This document shows, piece by piece, positions 34,423 to 46,805 of a stretch of DNA of 64,000 bases (its first letter is position 1; each line of letters begins with the position of its first letter). Location of the stretch: NCBI GenBank assembly GCA_027943335.1, contig BSBK01004080.1:124001-188000 (forward strand), in the 5' to 3' direction. Origin of the DNA: Chamaecyparis obtusa. Its lineage: Eukaryota; Streptophyta; Pinopsida; Cupressales; Cupressaceae. Position numbers and translations under genes: made by a program. The notes under the pieces were generated by a model. That model was not told where the DNA came from and searched no databases. It was given only the letters and a program-made list of their open reading frames with translations.

Positions 34423-37400
34423 CATGTCTGACGATATCAATGCACAAACAAATAGGGAGACAATTGCTAGACTATGGTCTAACTTAAAAAGAAAGGGTGA
34501 TGGAAAATGTTATTGTCCTTGCAAAATTTGTAAGGGCTTAAAGACTCAAAGATATCTAATCAAAACAGCTGAGGAACATTGTAGGCAACATGGTCACATT
34601 GAAGGGGGAAATGAATTTCGTCCATTGGTATGTATTTTAATATTTTATAAAATACATAAGACATGATTTGATGATGACAACATGATCATGGTTAATATAA
34701 GGTCATCATTTTCATATAGGTCAACGTCCCTCAATTTCATGTTATGGACCATGACAATCTGGAGAATGTGGATTTCCAAACGAGGGAACATGGAGGTGTG
34801 AACATAGAAGTAGAAGGTAATGATATCATGGAAGAAGACCACGATGATGAAGAAGATCAATATGATCACGATGATCAAGATGATGATGATGTTGATGCAG
34901 AGCTTGATGTACCTTTACTTGAGAAGGCACACGAGCCCCTATATGAAGGCTCCGAAACAACTCTTCTTGCCACTGTATTGTTGTTGGTGAACCTGAAGGT
35001 TATGAATGGTTTATCCAACGTAGCAATGACACATATGTTAAGGTATGTCATATTTTTTCATTATTTTAGTCGTAATTCCCTTGCAATTAATATTGGATGA
35101 ATCGGGTAGCAATTAATATTCTTTAAATTAACAAATTATATTTTTGGTCGTAGGTTGCTAGGTGAGTGTTTGTTACCACCATCAAACATCCTACCTCACT
35201 CGTACCAAGAATTATCTGCCATTATGAAAGATATTGGAATGGAATATCAAACAATACATGCATGTCCGAACGATCATATTATATATTATAAACAGCATGA
35301 ATTTGCAACAGAATGCCCTATTTGTCATATTAGTAGATATCAATCAGATTGAATAACAAAAAAGGTGCCTCACAAGGTTCTTCGACATATTCCCATTATT
35401 CCACGTCTGCAACGATTATTCAAGTGCAATAGCTTGGCACAATTTATGGATTACCATGCACGCAATAGAAGTCAAGATGGCATTATACGAATGTCTGCAG
35501 ATGGCTCAGCATTTAAGGAAATAGAAGAAAAATGGCCACACTTTAAAGAAGAACCTCGTAATCTCAAGCTTTCATTGGCAGCGGACGGTGTCAATCCATT
35601 TGGAGAGATGAGATCTACTTACTCGGTGTGGCCTATTTTTGTTATCAACAATAACATTCCTCCTTGGTTGTCCATAAAGAGGGAGCACATAATGTTATCA
35701 TTGATTGTTCTAGGTATTTTTTGATTTAATGGTCATCTAAATTAATTTATTATTAATAATCCATCAAAATGGTCATAATAATTATGTAATGTTTTTGTTC
35801 ATTCAACTAGGTAAGTACCAAGTTAAAGATATCAATGTATATATTGAGCCCCTTATCGACGAGTTGATGGTGTTATGGAATGGGGTCACTATGTATGACA
35901 TCTCTAGACCAATAGGACAAAGACAATTTCAATTCCATGCAATGCTTGTATGGACAATACATGATGCCCCTGGGCTAACACATTTTTGTGGTATGTTCTC
36001 TTCATAACGCCTCTTTTTTGGTATGTTATAGTGCTAACACAAAGTTAACACATTTAATCCAATTAGACATGATCTTGTAGGTCTTCAGACAAAGGGAAAA
36101 TTTGCATGTCTATTTTGTGGTCCAAAGACAAAATCTCGTCATTCAAAAAGTTTGAGAAAGCAGGTGTTCGATGAGAATAGACACTTTCTCCACAGAAATC
36201 ATAAGTACCGAATTACTGAAAAAAATCTTTTCAATGTGAAAGAAGAGACTACATCAAAGCCATGGAGAATGACACCTCACCTATGGAAGTTGGCATACAA
36301 TAAAATAAATCGTCGAGGTAATGTCATTCCATCTGATGGGTTTTGTTTCAAATTTATCTTTTGATATTGTGTTTTGTTTACTGATGATGTAATTGATGCT
36401 TGTGAAGGTAGTCAAGGCATCAATGACCAACTTCCAAAAGGACTCAAAAGTTATCCTACGCAATTTAGTAGGTTGCCGTACTACGAGCAACTCCCAATCA
36501 TGCATTTGTTTGATCCTATGCATATTGGAAAGAATGTAACAGAGACATTATGGAAAATATTGGATGGAAGGCGTGACAAAGACCAAATCATCAAAATTTG
36601 TAGTGACATTGAAGAATCCAACCATGCAATGAAAAATTTTATTCAATCCAATCAAAATGGAGACCAGATTGATACAAGTGCTCTTCCATGGTTATTGTCG
36701 GAGTAGCAGAGCAATGCTATAAAAGAAATTATAAAGAAAATACGATTTCCTACAGGATTTGCTGCGAACATAAATGATCTCATATCAAAGAAAAGTGAAT
36801 TTGGGCCAGGGATGAAAACACACGATTGGCATATATTTATTAAGGTAATTCATATTACTTTGTATTCACTATATATTTGTATACTGCATGTGGTTTTCAT
36901 TGCATTCTTTTATAAAATATTGACGAGATCATTTTACAACTATTGCAGTATGTTCTACCTCTATCTCTCCCACACCACTTTGCCAACGGTGTCAAACAAG
37001 TTATATATGATCTTGGAAAATACATGAGGTGGTTGTCATCTAAAGAAATCAATAAAGAAGATATAAAATACTGGAAGAGAAAAATTCTTCTTCTTATGTG
37101 TGAAATGCAAAAGTGTCTACCTTCAACTTTTTTCAATGCACAAGAACATTACCTCTTACATCAAGTTGAGGAGATTGAATTGTGTGGACCTGTACCAACT
37201 AGGTCAATGTGGATGGTTGAGAGGCACTTGAAATTTTTGAAAGACTTGGTTCGACAGAGAGCACATCCTGAGGGTTCTATGGTAGAGGGATATATGGTAT
37301 ACCAGACCATGGTGTACATTAGTGAATATCTTCCTAAGTTTGCAGCAAAGATCCATGTAGATCGTATTTGGGATCCCAAATCCATTAACAAATTTGAAGG

Positions 37401-38345
37401 GGAGCACTTGATGGGAAAAGGTAGATTGAGGAAAGTGAGAGGTAAATCTAAGATGTTATTGTAGTTAATTAATTCTTATAAATCTGGTCGAGAGTCGGAT
37501 GCAATAAATCTAAGATGTTTTTGATACAGCTGGTCGAGAATGGGATGCAATACATTTGTATATTGCAAGCAATCTTGATTGGATGACGGTATGGATTGAA
37601 CGATGTCAACAAAATGGTTTCTCATTAACATGGGAAGGTGTTGCTTCATTGGTTAGAGAAGCTCATCGTAATGGAGATCCCAATGTTACTCCAATGGTAA
37701 TTGATCTAGCACATGGTTTAAGAGGTGGACAGGTACGTACAAATTTATTAATGATCATGACTCGTATGTTTCATATCAACTCATGATACAAATAATTTAC
37801 ACACTTTAAAAATTGCAAGTCAAGCACCACAAAGCTATGTACTATCATGGCCACAAATTTCGTATAAAAAAGTTGGATGATACAAAGAAAACTTGTGATT
37901 CTGGGATAAGTGCAGTTTTCAAGGTCACCAATATATCATCTAGAAATGACCTACATCCTCAACAATCTCAAAATCAATACTATGGCATCTTAGATAATAT
38001 AATTGAGTGCGACTTTAACTCCTTCAAAGTAGTTCTATTTGTCGTCAAATGGTACAGGCTACGACTGAATCAAAATGATCCAGATAGAACTGTTATTCAA
38101 CATGATAATGGATTTACAATGATTAATACAAGGTCATTTGAGCCAGTTGGAGATGAGCCCTATGTTCTTCCAAGCCAGTGTGAGCAAGTGTTTTACTCAA
38201 AGGTTCCACATAAACAGGGTTGGTCATTTGTTGTTAGACATGATCCAAGAGGAAGGCCGATAAAGTATAATGTTATGGAAGAAGAAGATACTGAAGATGA
38301 TGAAGAAGCAGATGATGATGATGATGATGATGATGTTGATGGTGG

Positions 38346-38392
<47 letters not shown>

Positions 38393-38475
38393 GTGATGAC
38401 GATGGTGATGGTGATCATGGCGATGATGATTGCGGTGATGGTGTTGATGATGGCGATGATGGCGATGGCGATGGC

Positions 38476-38508
<33 letters not shown>

Positions 38509-38514
38509 CAATGA
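34423..38514 (+). pseudogene. CACTA transposase, TNP2-like, multi-exon
   Basis: The likely start is the ATG at 34423. Good GT...AG junctions link exons near 34423-34627, 34720-35041, 35153-35715, 35812-35989, 36081-36319, 36410-36843, 36950-37441, 37530-37730 and 37820-38514. An N-terminal Cys-rich transposase-associated segment (CYCPCKICKG) comes first. The Transposase_21 core follows with HACPNDHIIYY, CPICHISRY, LSLAADGVNPFGEM, WTIHDAPG and LFDPMHIGKNV. Then come DUF4218 (YVLPLSLPHHFANGV ... GPVPTRSMWMVERHL) and DUF4216 (YGILDNIIECDF ... VVKWYRL), and a poly-Asp tail. In-frame stops near 35350 (TGA) and 36704 (TAG) probably inactivate it. TNP2 cuts and joins the element ends. Confidence 0.88.
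38280..38512. repeat. GAT trinucleotide tract in the last transposase exon
   Basis: A long imperfect (GAT)n run encodes poly-Asp with scattered Gly. It directly precedes the stop and is likely length-variable. Confidence 0.85.
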
Positions 38515-38729
38515 CATAATTGAAATGGTTACATATTTATTGTGTTCAATTCTAATGATTACATATTTATGTTTTGCTTTAAATTGTAATGGTTACATAT
38601 TTATTCTGTTCAATTCTAATGATTACGACATATGTGATTTATAATTACCAATTTTTTGTTTACGATGCTCAATTAATTGCTATTGATACATGTATATTTG
38701 TGTTTGATTATCACCCTTTTTGCAAATAG

Positions 38730-41700
38730 GCAATTGACTACAGACATTGTCACCCCGACCTTCTGTTGATGATCTTGCATTCCATACATAAGGTAAATTT
38801 GTTCATGTTTACGATGTTGCATATTGTTCATGTTATCTTCTAAGTTATTTGTAGCATACGTATCATGTAATATTTAGCTAACTTAAGATAAATGATTAAC
38901 ATATGCATTAAATTTGACCCCTTTGGCATGGATCGTGCACAGTGACATGGATTGGCAAGTATAAGTCAATAAATAGACATAATTTTCTTATATTCTTCTT
39001 GTTTATCACTGAGCACGTATGTTATAAATAGACATATTATATAATCATATAATGTATATATAGACAAAGAACCGTATAGAAATATAATATATAATCACTT
39101 TCAACCTAGTACATTTTATATCTCTCATGTATAGACAAAGAAGAACTGTACATATGGGTCACAACTTGATTATTCTATATATATTGATGTGGCAATATCT
39201 CATTTGATGGATTGCAGCACCCACCAAATAGGTACTTGTCAGATCTATCTACATCGAATGAGGGAAATGAGGGAATGCTAGATGAAAGTTCTACATGTAG
39301 TACGGCTAAAACAGGGAGATCAACTAGAGGTCAAAAGATTAGAAAAAAATTTGACAAACGCATGCAATATTTCCTTGCTAATGGGGGGTCATGTTCTTAT
39401 GATGATGAGACCAAAGGCAACATCAAGGTGCCCTTTCGGTACACACACATTGAGAAAGAATGGGTACCCAATGAGCTACCTCCAATTAATACTGATTTTT
39501 GTGTTAATGAGAGGATATATCGCATTGCTCCATCCTCATTACATGGTTTGGGCCTATTTTCCATGGATGGGATAAAGGTATATTACAATAGAGTTGTTGA
39601 ATTGTTTGAGTATGTCGGTCCATGTTACAATTACAATGATTGGATGTAGATTGTTCAATATAAAAAAAGTATGCGTAGGTATGCACTATCAGCTAATTAT
39701 ATACAAAGGAAAGAAAATGATCAAAGTAAAAGATTTGCAATGTACATTAATGGGAGACCAAAAGCAACAGGTAATATTGCAGATTTTATAAATAGTACGC
39801 GACATTCATCAACTAATAAGCAACCCAATTGCATATTTGAGGCACGCAAGGGGAATCAAGTTTTTGTATGTGCAATAAAATCAATAAGTGCAGGGGAAGA
39901 ACTGCTAATAGATTATCATTTAAAGCGCATAGATACAAACAAAGTTACTATCATGAGGGTGGTAAGTACTATATACTATTTTATTAATAAGTTTTTTTTT
40001 GCTAAGTCTATTGCTTTTAGTTCGCTAAAGCTTTTATATTTAATCTTTGTCACAGGATGATATGGATCCCGCACATGATAGAGGCCACGAGGATGCTCCT
40101 CCCACTTGTTCTTCAGCAAAGGTAAACCTTATTAAAATTTTACAAATTAGATAGTTGAAAAATGTTATATTATTACGTTATTTTATTTATGGTTTTGGAG
40201 TTTTTATGATAGTTTTACTGATATTCCTATCACAATTTGATGTTTAGGATAAGGGAAAAGCACCCTCGACAGTAGAGGCAATAGCTACCCCTGATGATGA
40301 TGATCTTTTTGCAGATTCGCCTAATGTTATAATCATGGTAAAGAAAAAAATGAAACAAATCAATAAAGATATAATTAACATTTTGTATGAAAGAAATCCA
40401 AGTGAGGAGATGCTCAGGAGGCTAACTGAATTGAAAGCACTTGGACATCGGTATCAAGTAAGCAGTAATGAATCTTTAGTTATAACAAAATTTCAATAAA
40501 GGTTAATATTTTATACTCTTTTATGTTGTGAAGTAAAATATATGTAATATGTGTTCTTGTTGTAGGCTTTTATGGAATCTCTAGTACTTGGTCAAGGACA
40601 ATGTGCGGATGAGGCCGGTACTAGTAGACCTCCGGCTGCCTCAGGTAAAATAATCCTTTAGTTGACAAGTTACAAGGAATTTTTTCTTTGGAACATTCAA
40701 AAACTTCTCAAGTTAACTCTTACTTTTATTATTTGAAAATGTCTTTGCTAACAATGTATTGTTCAGGTCCTCAATTGCAGGAGACTCCTATTAGCCAGGT
40801 TGCCCATAGAAGATTGTCGAGTGCAATGTCGGCCACAAGGGCCATGCAAACATCAACGCCTTCAAGGGCTATGCCATCTGGTAAATCATTGTTTTACTAT
40901 ATTTGGTTTTGTGCTAATTATGATTTCATAATTTGTACTTTAATCTTGGGTGCATCACATAGTGGATTATTTTTTTGGAGCAGGAGATACCCCGGTGGCA
41001 CCACTTGGTACACCTGCTACTGATCAATCTGCATGTATTGGTGAAAATTCACCACCATTTCCTGGATCTACCCGTGTTACTAGCATGGGTGCGACGCAGA
41101 TGTCATTATTGATTGACAATAATGAATCAATGCCTATAAAATGTCCTCAGATTCCAGGTACTTTAAATAATTATTTTTTATATTGTAATATGCATTTACC
41201 TATTCATAACAAGTTTTGGATTGATTATCCCATGACATTTTTTGTAGGAAATGATATGTTTTATAAGAAACTTTATGACCTAACATTGCATATATTCGGG
41301 CCCACCATACGTAAAAGGTGGAACATCATAAGTGAACTAAGTTTATCCCACTATTTTTTTTTCATATCATTAATTGGTACAGTATTTTTCCTTTCATTCC
41401 GGTCTTTTCTTTTAGTGGCTATATCTAACAATTTTGTGTTTTTCCTTAAAAGGTGGAATTTGCAAGAAAAAAGTTTAAAAGATCAGCTCATCAAAGATTT
41501 ACAGCATGAGTTTGGCAATAATATTTTTGATGAGAAGAAAATTTTGGAAAGAGCTTGCAAACATCTTAAGACTGTGAGGAACCAATATAGAAAGAGTCTC
41601 GTCCAGAACCCAAAGTACGAGCGTCCTCCCTTTATTTCAGTGAGGGATTGGAGTGAATTTATTTTAGATGCAAAGGAGAAAGCGGACGCTCAAAAAGGAG

Positions 41701-42842
41701 TTTCGCCAAAAAATGCGAGAAGGTATGCAATAGTATTAACTACTAGTGATAAGGTGTTTGGCATGGACTTTTGAGATGATAATTAAATTTTGAATGCAAT
41801 CATCATTTTTCAATATAATATCTTGGTATGATGTTTTAGACATTTTCACCATTGAAGGCAATGTGTTCAGCATTTCAAAGTTTCATTTGTTATTCCATAT
41901 ACATGTTTTTATAACCATTTTTTCAAACTTTTCATAGGTTGCAGGACACTTCAAAGGCAACAAAGGCCAGGCTGGAAAAGATTGGGCAACACAGACTTGG
42001 CGCTGGTCGATATTCAAAAATTAAAGCTCGCATTGTAAGTAGTAGTAAATGAATTGCAGAGAAAAATTATTTATAAAATGCAAATAATTTTGTTTAATCA
42101 AAAAATGCAGGGCTCTGATTTTAATTTAGAGGCCACGGAAGAACACAGAAAAATTGCCTTCAAGGAAGGCTATCAAGGTGTGGCTGAACGCCTACGGCAA
42201 GCTTCCACTGGCCCAACCGAAGAGTCTCCTGCATCATGTGCACAGGTAAATATGCCAAAAAATATATTAGAAATTGAATACTTGAGCAGCAATCAATTTG
42301 ATAATAATGTCCATTACATTGCAATGCAGCCTACAACGCTGCATCATGAAGCCGCTGATGTGGATCATATTGTCCAAGGAGGTGCTCATTTTCTATTTAA
42401 AACTAATTATGTAATTATTAATATAATTTAACATCTTAAATTGAACTTGGTGTAACATTTTTGTGTATATTTTAGAGGATACAGAATCAGGTCATGCTGA
42501 ACGAGTGCCGGAGGATGTTCAGACTGATCACCATGTAGATCATGTGGCACATTCAGGTAAAGAAAATCTATGTTTTGTTCTTTTAAATTAATTTTTTGAT
42601 TTATAGTTCTTTTACTTACATAAATACTTGTAATTCAATAATATAAAAGTGTGAATTTAACTCATGAAGTAGTTATTGCAGCAGACCCCCCTTCAGCGCA
42701 GCAGCCTCCTATTCCTAAACAGATGAGGAGGAGACACATGTTGGGATTAGACTCAATAGAGGAGGGGAATGATGAGGACATTGATCTTCCTCTTAGAAAT
42801 TATATGATTAAAAAAAATAGCAAGAAACCCAAAAAGAAATGA
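38730..42842 (+). pseudogene. CACTA second gene: SET domain joined to a TNPA/En-Spm-like C-terminus
   Basis: About 12 exons with consensus junctions lie on the transposase strand. An exon 38730-38792 joins in phase to 39218-39961, which holds a SET domain: SLHGLGLFSMDGI, then NIADFINSTRHSS ... QPNCIFEA (the NHxxxPN-like core), then SAGEELLIDY. Later exons give Ser/Thr/Pro-rich linkers and a helical basic region (41.47-42.2 kb: ACKHLKTVRNQYRKS, LEKIGQHRLGAGRYSK). They end in a basic tail, KKNSKKPKKK, with stop at 42840. The C-terminal part resembles plant En/Spm (Transposase_24/TNPA-like) proteins that bind element ends. One TAG (39647) splits the SET domain. SET domains methylate lysines, so chromatin action is plausible but inferred. 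Confidence 0.72.
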
Positions 42843-42899
42843 TTGTAATTAACATTTATTGCTAATGAAAGAACTTTGTCTTAATGGATGTAATTTTGT

Positions 42900-43160
42900 A
42901 CTAGTAATGTTGATGAATGATGTGTGTTAATATGTGTTAATGAATTATTCGTGAATGTTGTGTGTTAATGAATTATGTGTTAATGAATTATTTATGAATG
43001 TTGTGTGTTAATGAATTTTATGTGTTAATGAATGTTATCATGTGATTATAATGATTGAATGTTATATTTCAAAAATGCCGGATGAATGAATGAATGAATG
43101 AATGTTATTAAATGTTAATGGGGAATTTAGAGTGATGTTAGGGGGGGGGGGAGGGGCCAA
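42900..43160. repeat. Minisatellite and simple repeats after the second gene
   Basis: Repeats of GTGTTAATGAATTAT with TGAATGTT variants, then (GAAT)n near 43082-43103 and a G run at 43141-43151. Confidence 0.75.
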
Positions 43161-43164
43161 ATGA

Positions 43165-44390
43165 GCTTCCACCTTCACGTGGTTGGCCTTGTTTAGTAGA
43201 GAATATTAAACTATTCTCGAAACCAAGTGAAGCTCAAATTTTAAAGACAAGCTTAGAGTTTTTGATGCAGAGCCTTCTAATATCCCCTTAAGGAACCCTG
43301 TTCAACTCGAGGATTCAACAACGTCTTGGAATCCACTCAAGGAACTAGAGTTCAACTCGAGGATAAATAAGAAGTTCTTGACTTTAGGATATCAACCAAA
43401 CACTCCTCTGTAACAGGTTCACTGCCTTGATTCATTTTAGACAACGCTACTTCCCAGCAGGTCACTCATCCCAATATTATTCTAGTTCAAGTGCTCTTTA
43501 CTACAAAGGTTCCTCCAACGTTAAGCCCACTTTGCTTGCAACCTGATGTAAAGCTGGTGTGTGACATCCATATTGATTACCTCAAACAACAAATCCACTC
43601 CACTTTGCAATTGCTTCTTTACCTCAATATCCCTCAATGCCTTGACTCCCAAGTGTACCTAGTTTCTCTCAAACACAAAACCTTCACACAAGAATCCAAC
43701 CTTCATTTTAAATTCACAAAACATATTTTTATGACCTATCCACCATATTCCCACAACCCATTTTATTTGGACAACCCATCTTCTATCCAACACACACAAT
43801 CAGTCCTTGAAGCTTGTAGCCCTCACCAGTCATTAAATTGACTTTTCCTCTTACTTTCCCCAAAAAACTAAGTAAACTCAAATATTATCTAAATACCCAT
43901 TTGGGCTCTTTAAATCCTCTAAAAGATTCAACCTATACTCCTTTGGACCATACCCAAGATCCAATACCCCTAGCCTATCCTCACTAGGCCTAATTCTCCA
44001 CTTTTACATAGCAACCCCTAACTCCACTTGCTCCCAAGACTCAAAAGGCTGAAACAGTCATTCTAGAGGTTGAGAAATGACACATTTCCAACTCACCAAG
44101 TCTCCACCCTTCACTTAACTCGTTTGCCACCAAACCCTTGCTTTTAGGGACATACCATGAGGGTTTGATCAAAAGGACCCCTCCCATCAACTCCAGGCCA
44201 AACTAACTGTGTAAACACCTCACTATAGACCCCCTTATAGGTAATCCATCACAAAACCTCTTCAATCATGAAGCAACCAACTTTCAACATGACTGGTGTC
44301 TGTTCAGGCTTAACCTCCATCAACAAATTATCATCCAACACTGCTCCTTCACCAAGCTTCTCTATTCTCCTGCATTAGATCATTATGATA
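43165..44390. other. CACTA interior with one degenerate 5S-rRNA-like module
   Basis: On the minus strand 43445-43516 matches the 5S-derived modules at 50.8-51.9 kb (GGTCACTCATCCCAATATTA and flanks) but is strongly diverged. The surrounding sequence has no recognised gene. Confidence 0.55.
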
Positions 44391-44393
44391 CAA

Positions 44394-44472
44394 AGAAATA
44401 CATGGTTGTGGGATCGTTTACGTGTTAGCGGTGGTGCATATGGAGGATTTTGTGATCTAGATTCACATTCAG
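44394..44472 (+). pseudogene. Captured presequence-protease (M16C) exon fragment
   Basis: The frame reads RNTWLWDRLRVSGGAYGGFC then DLDSHS. The VSGGAYGGF block is a hallmark of organellar presequence proteases (PreP), zinc peptidases that degrade targeting peptides. Only about 26 codons are present, ending at CAG before GTGTC, so a splice site is possible. Non-functional. Confidence 0.75.
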
Positions 44473-44761
44473 GTGTCTTATTATCATTCCTTTTTGTTAC
44501 TCTATGCTTGAGATTCTTTAGCTTGATATGAGTTTTAAACTCACCTCATACGGCAAAGAAGTACGGCAGAAACATACTTCATATTTCTGGTATGGTTTTC
44601 AACATTCATTTCAATCTATGTTTTCTTGGAAATAGTCAAAATTTTAATGCTTTTATTTTAATAGAATTATACATTTCTAAATTAGAATTTTTGAAACCAG
44701 CACAGCCATTGCTAGAGCCAAGACAAGAGGTACCGCACAAGATCAGATAATCTATCCATTC

Positions 44762-44964
44762 ATGATGTGGAGGCAACTTCGTGGGAGACTATTCCAACTG
44801 CACTATCTAGAGCACTTGGACCTCAGTCACAATGCCTTCTTCCCTCCTCTTGCCATCCCATCACACTTTCACAAGCTCAACAATTTAAGGCATTTAAGCT
44901 TGTACGACTCTATTTTCATTGGTCAGATTCCAAGAGAGATTGGTAACATCTCTAGTTTAATTAA
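44762..44964 (+). pseudogene. Captured leucine-rich-repeat receptor fragment
   Basis: The translation shows repeats of the plant LRR type: LHYLEHLDLSHNAF, then KLNNLRHLSLYDSIFIGQIP, then REIGNISSL. This is the extracellular LRR region of receptor-like proteins or kinases, about 65 codons without N- or C-terminal parts. It ends at a duplicated 41-bp segment (44957 and about 45014). Confidence 0.78.
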
Positions 44965-45106
44965 ACATTTTCCATTCTTCTTAGACTTACAGATTTTCGT
45001 GATGGTGATCTTGTTTAATTAAACATTTTCCATTCTTCTTAGACTTACAGATTTTCCTTTGTTAATTCATTTCAAGGATGTATTTGTGCAAACATTTATG
45101 TTGCAG

Positions 45107-45407
45107 CTTGCTGTATTGTCTAATCATCAAAATGGACAGGATACCCATATTCGTCAAGTAAAGATTTATGGTCCCTATCTGTAAGTATTGTTGTTGCCTT
45201 CATATTTTGAAAGACTGTTTTAGTTCATTTTAGTATAAAATGGTGGCACTTTTTCTTTAGTTTCTATATCTTATGCTTAGTGAAAAATAAAACATTTTCA
45301 TCATTTCTCATCATGTTTCTATTTTGTGCTAAAATAGAAATCCAATTCCCCTCCAGGAGTTCCAGTTTAATTCGCTTGAGTTTACGATGTATTCGAACCT
45401 TAGATAA
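45107..45407 (+). pseudogene. Captured 3' end of APC10 (two exons and intron)
   Basis: Exon 45107-45180 follows TTGCAG and encodes [20 protein letters not shown]. After a GTAAGT...TAG intron, exon 45338-45407 encodes NPIPLQEFQFNSLEFTMYSN and a stop, and the phase joins correctly. This matches the C-terminus of APC10, the Doc-domain subunit of the anaphase-promoting complex that helps bind substrates. The upstream exons are missing, so the fragment cannot make APC10 alone. The intact splice sites could allow fusion to an upstream exon. Confidence 0.85.
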
Positions 45408-46034
45408 CAAGTGGATCTACATGTTCAAAACCTTACCTTTTATTTATTGAGCACAAAGCTTTGTATTTGACAGCCATACATTTTTCAAATATTTGAAAAG
45501 ATAAAAATAACACTTAATAATTGAACTATGGGTGTATTTTAGTATGTCTCTTTTGTGCCTATGGGGTAGATTAGTACATTGATACCACACTGTGTTTTCC
45601 TATACATCTTTGTTTCTGTCTTGTGTTGTTCCATGAGAAATAAGCTTGAATTTCTTATGCTTGAGAAATGGAAATTCATTGTGTTGGCTTTGCATTCCAT
45701 ATTTTGTTGAAGATTTAGGGACTCTAAGTCTATGTGCTACATTATTTTCTTGTCAATTTTTTTGTGTGTTTATATTCTTCAATAAATCCTAATACATTGT
45801 ATGATGGAAAGATTAACAACATAGGTTTTTGAAGATTACTATTTAATCAGGATTGCTTTATCTCTACTCTTTCTATCTTTATTACTTTAAATTCTAGATC
45901 AGATATATATTTCTTAGTCATTTTTGAAATGCTATTGTTTATGGTATTTTTCTTCTTTACGCCAACTATTGGTATTTATCAACTTTATGATTGCAGGTAC
46001 CTATGGATCTTGTTGTTGACCACTTAGTGCAAGT

Positions 46035-46745
46035 TGATGTGGCAAAAGATTAGAAAAAAATTTGACAAATGCATGCAATATTTCCTTGCTAATGGGGGGT
46101 CATGTTCTTATGATGATGAGACCAAAGGCGACATCAAGTGGGTATCACCAAATCATGTAGATTGATCAGTATCTGGTGTACTTTAATCTTGGGTGCATCA
46201 CATAGTGGATTATTTTTTTGGAGCAGGAGATACCCCGGTGGCATCGCTTGGTACACCAGATACTGATCAATCTGCATGTATTGGTGATAATTCACCACCA
46301 TTTCTTGGATCTACCCGTGTTACTAGCATGGTTGCGACGCAGACGTCATTATTGATTGACAATAATGAATCAATGCCTATAAAATGTCCTCAGATTCCAG
46401 GTACTTTAAATAATTATTTTTTATATTGTAATATGCATTTACCTATTCATAACAAGTTTTGGATTGATTATCCCATGACATTTTTTGCAGGAAATGATAT
46501 GTTTTATAAGAAACTTTATGACCTAACATTTCATATATTCGGGCCCACCATACGTAAAAGGTGGAACATCATAAGTGAACTAAGTTTATCCCACTATTTT
46601 TTTTTCATATCATTAATTGGTACAGTATTTTTCCTTTCATTCCGGTCTTTTCTTTTAGTGGCTATATCTAACAATTTTGTGTTTTTCCTTAAAAGGTGGA
46701 ATTTGCAAGAAAAAAGTTTAAAAGATCAGCTCATCAAAGATTTAT
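46035..46745 (+). repeat. Internal partial duplication of the SET/TNPA gene
   Basis: 46035-46138 copies part of the SET exon (near 39322-39426). After a 40-bp linker, 46175-46745 copies 40932-41503 almost exactly, introns included. The piece is chimeric and joins non-adjacent source segments, ending at ATCAAAGATTTA. Confidence 0.85.
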
Positions 46746-46805
46746 AATTATGTTCATTGGCTAGTAATTTATTACCTCTAGTTGATTTGAATTATTCCCC
46801 TATAG

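Noticed and set aside
38224..38644. Frames of poly-Met and poly-Ile over the GAT tract
   Set aside because: Other-frame readings of the GAT microsatellite in the transposase exon; not genes.
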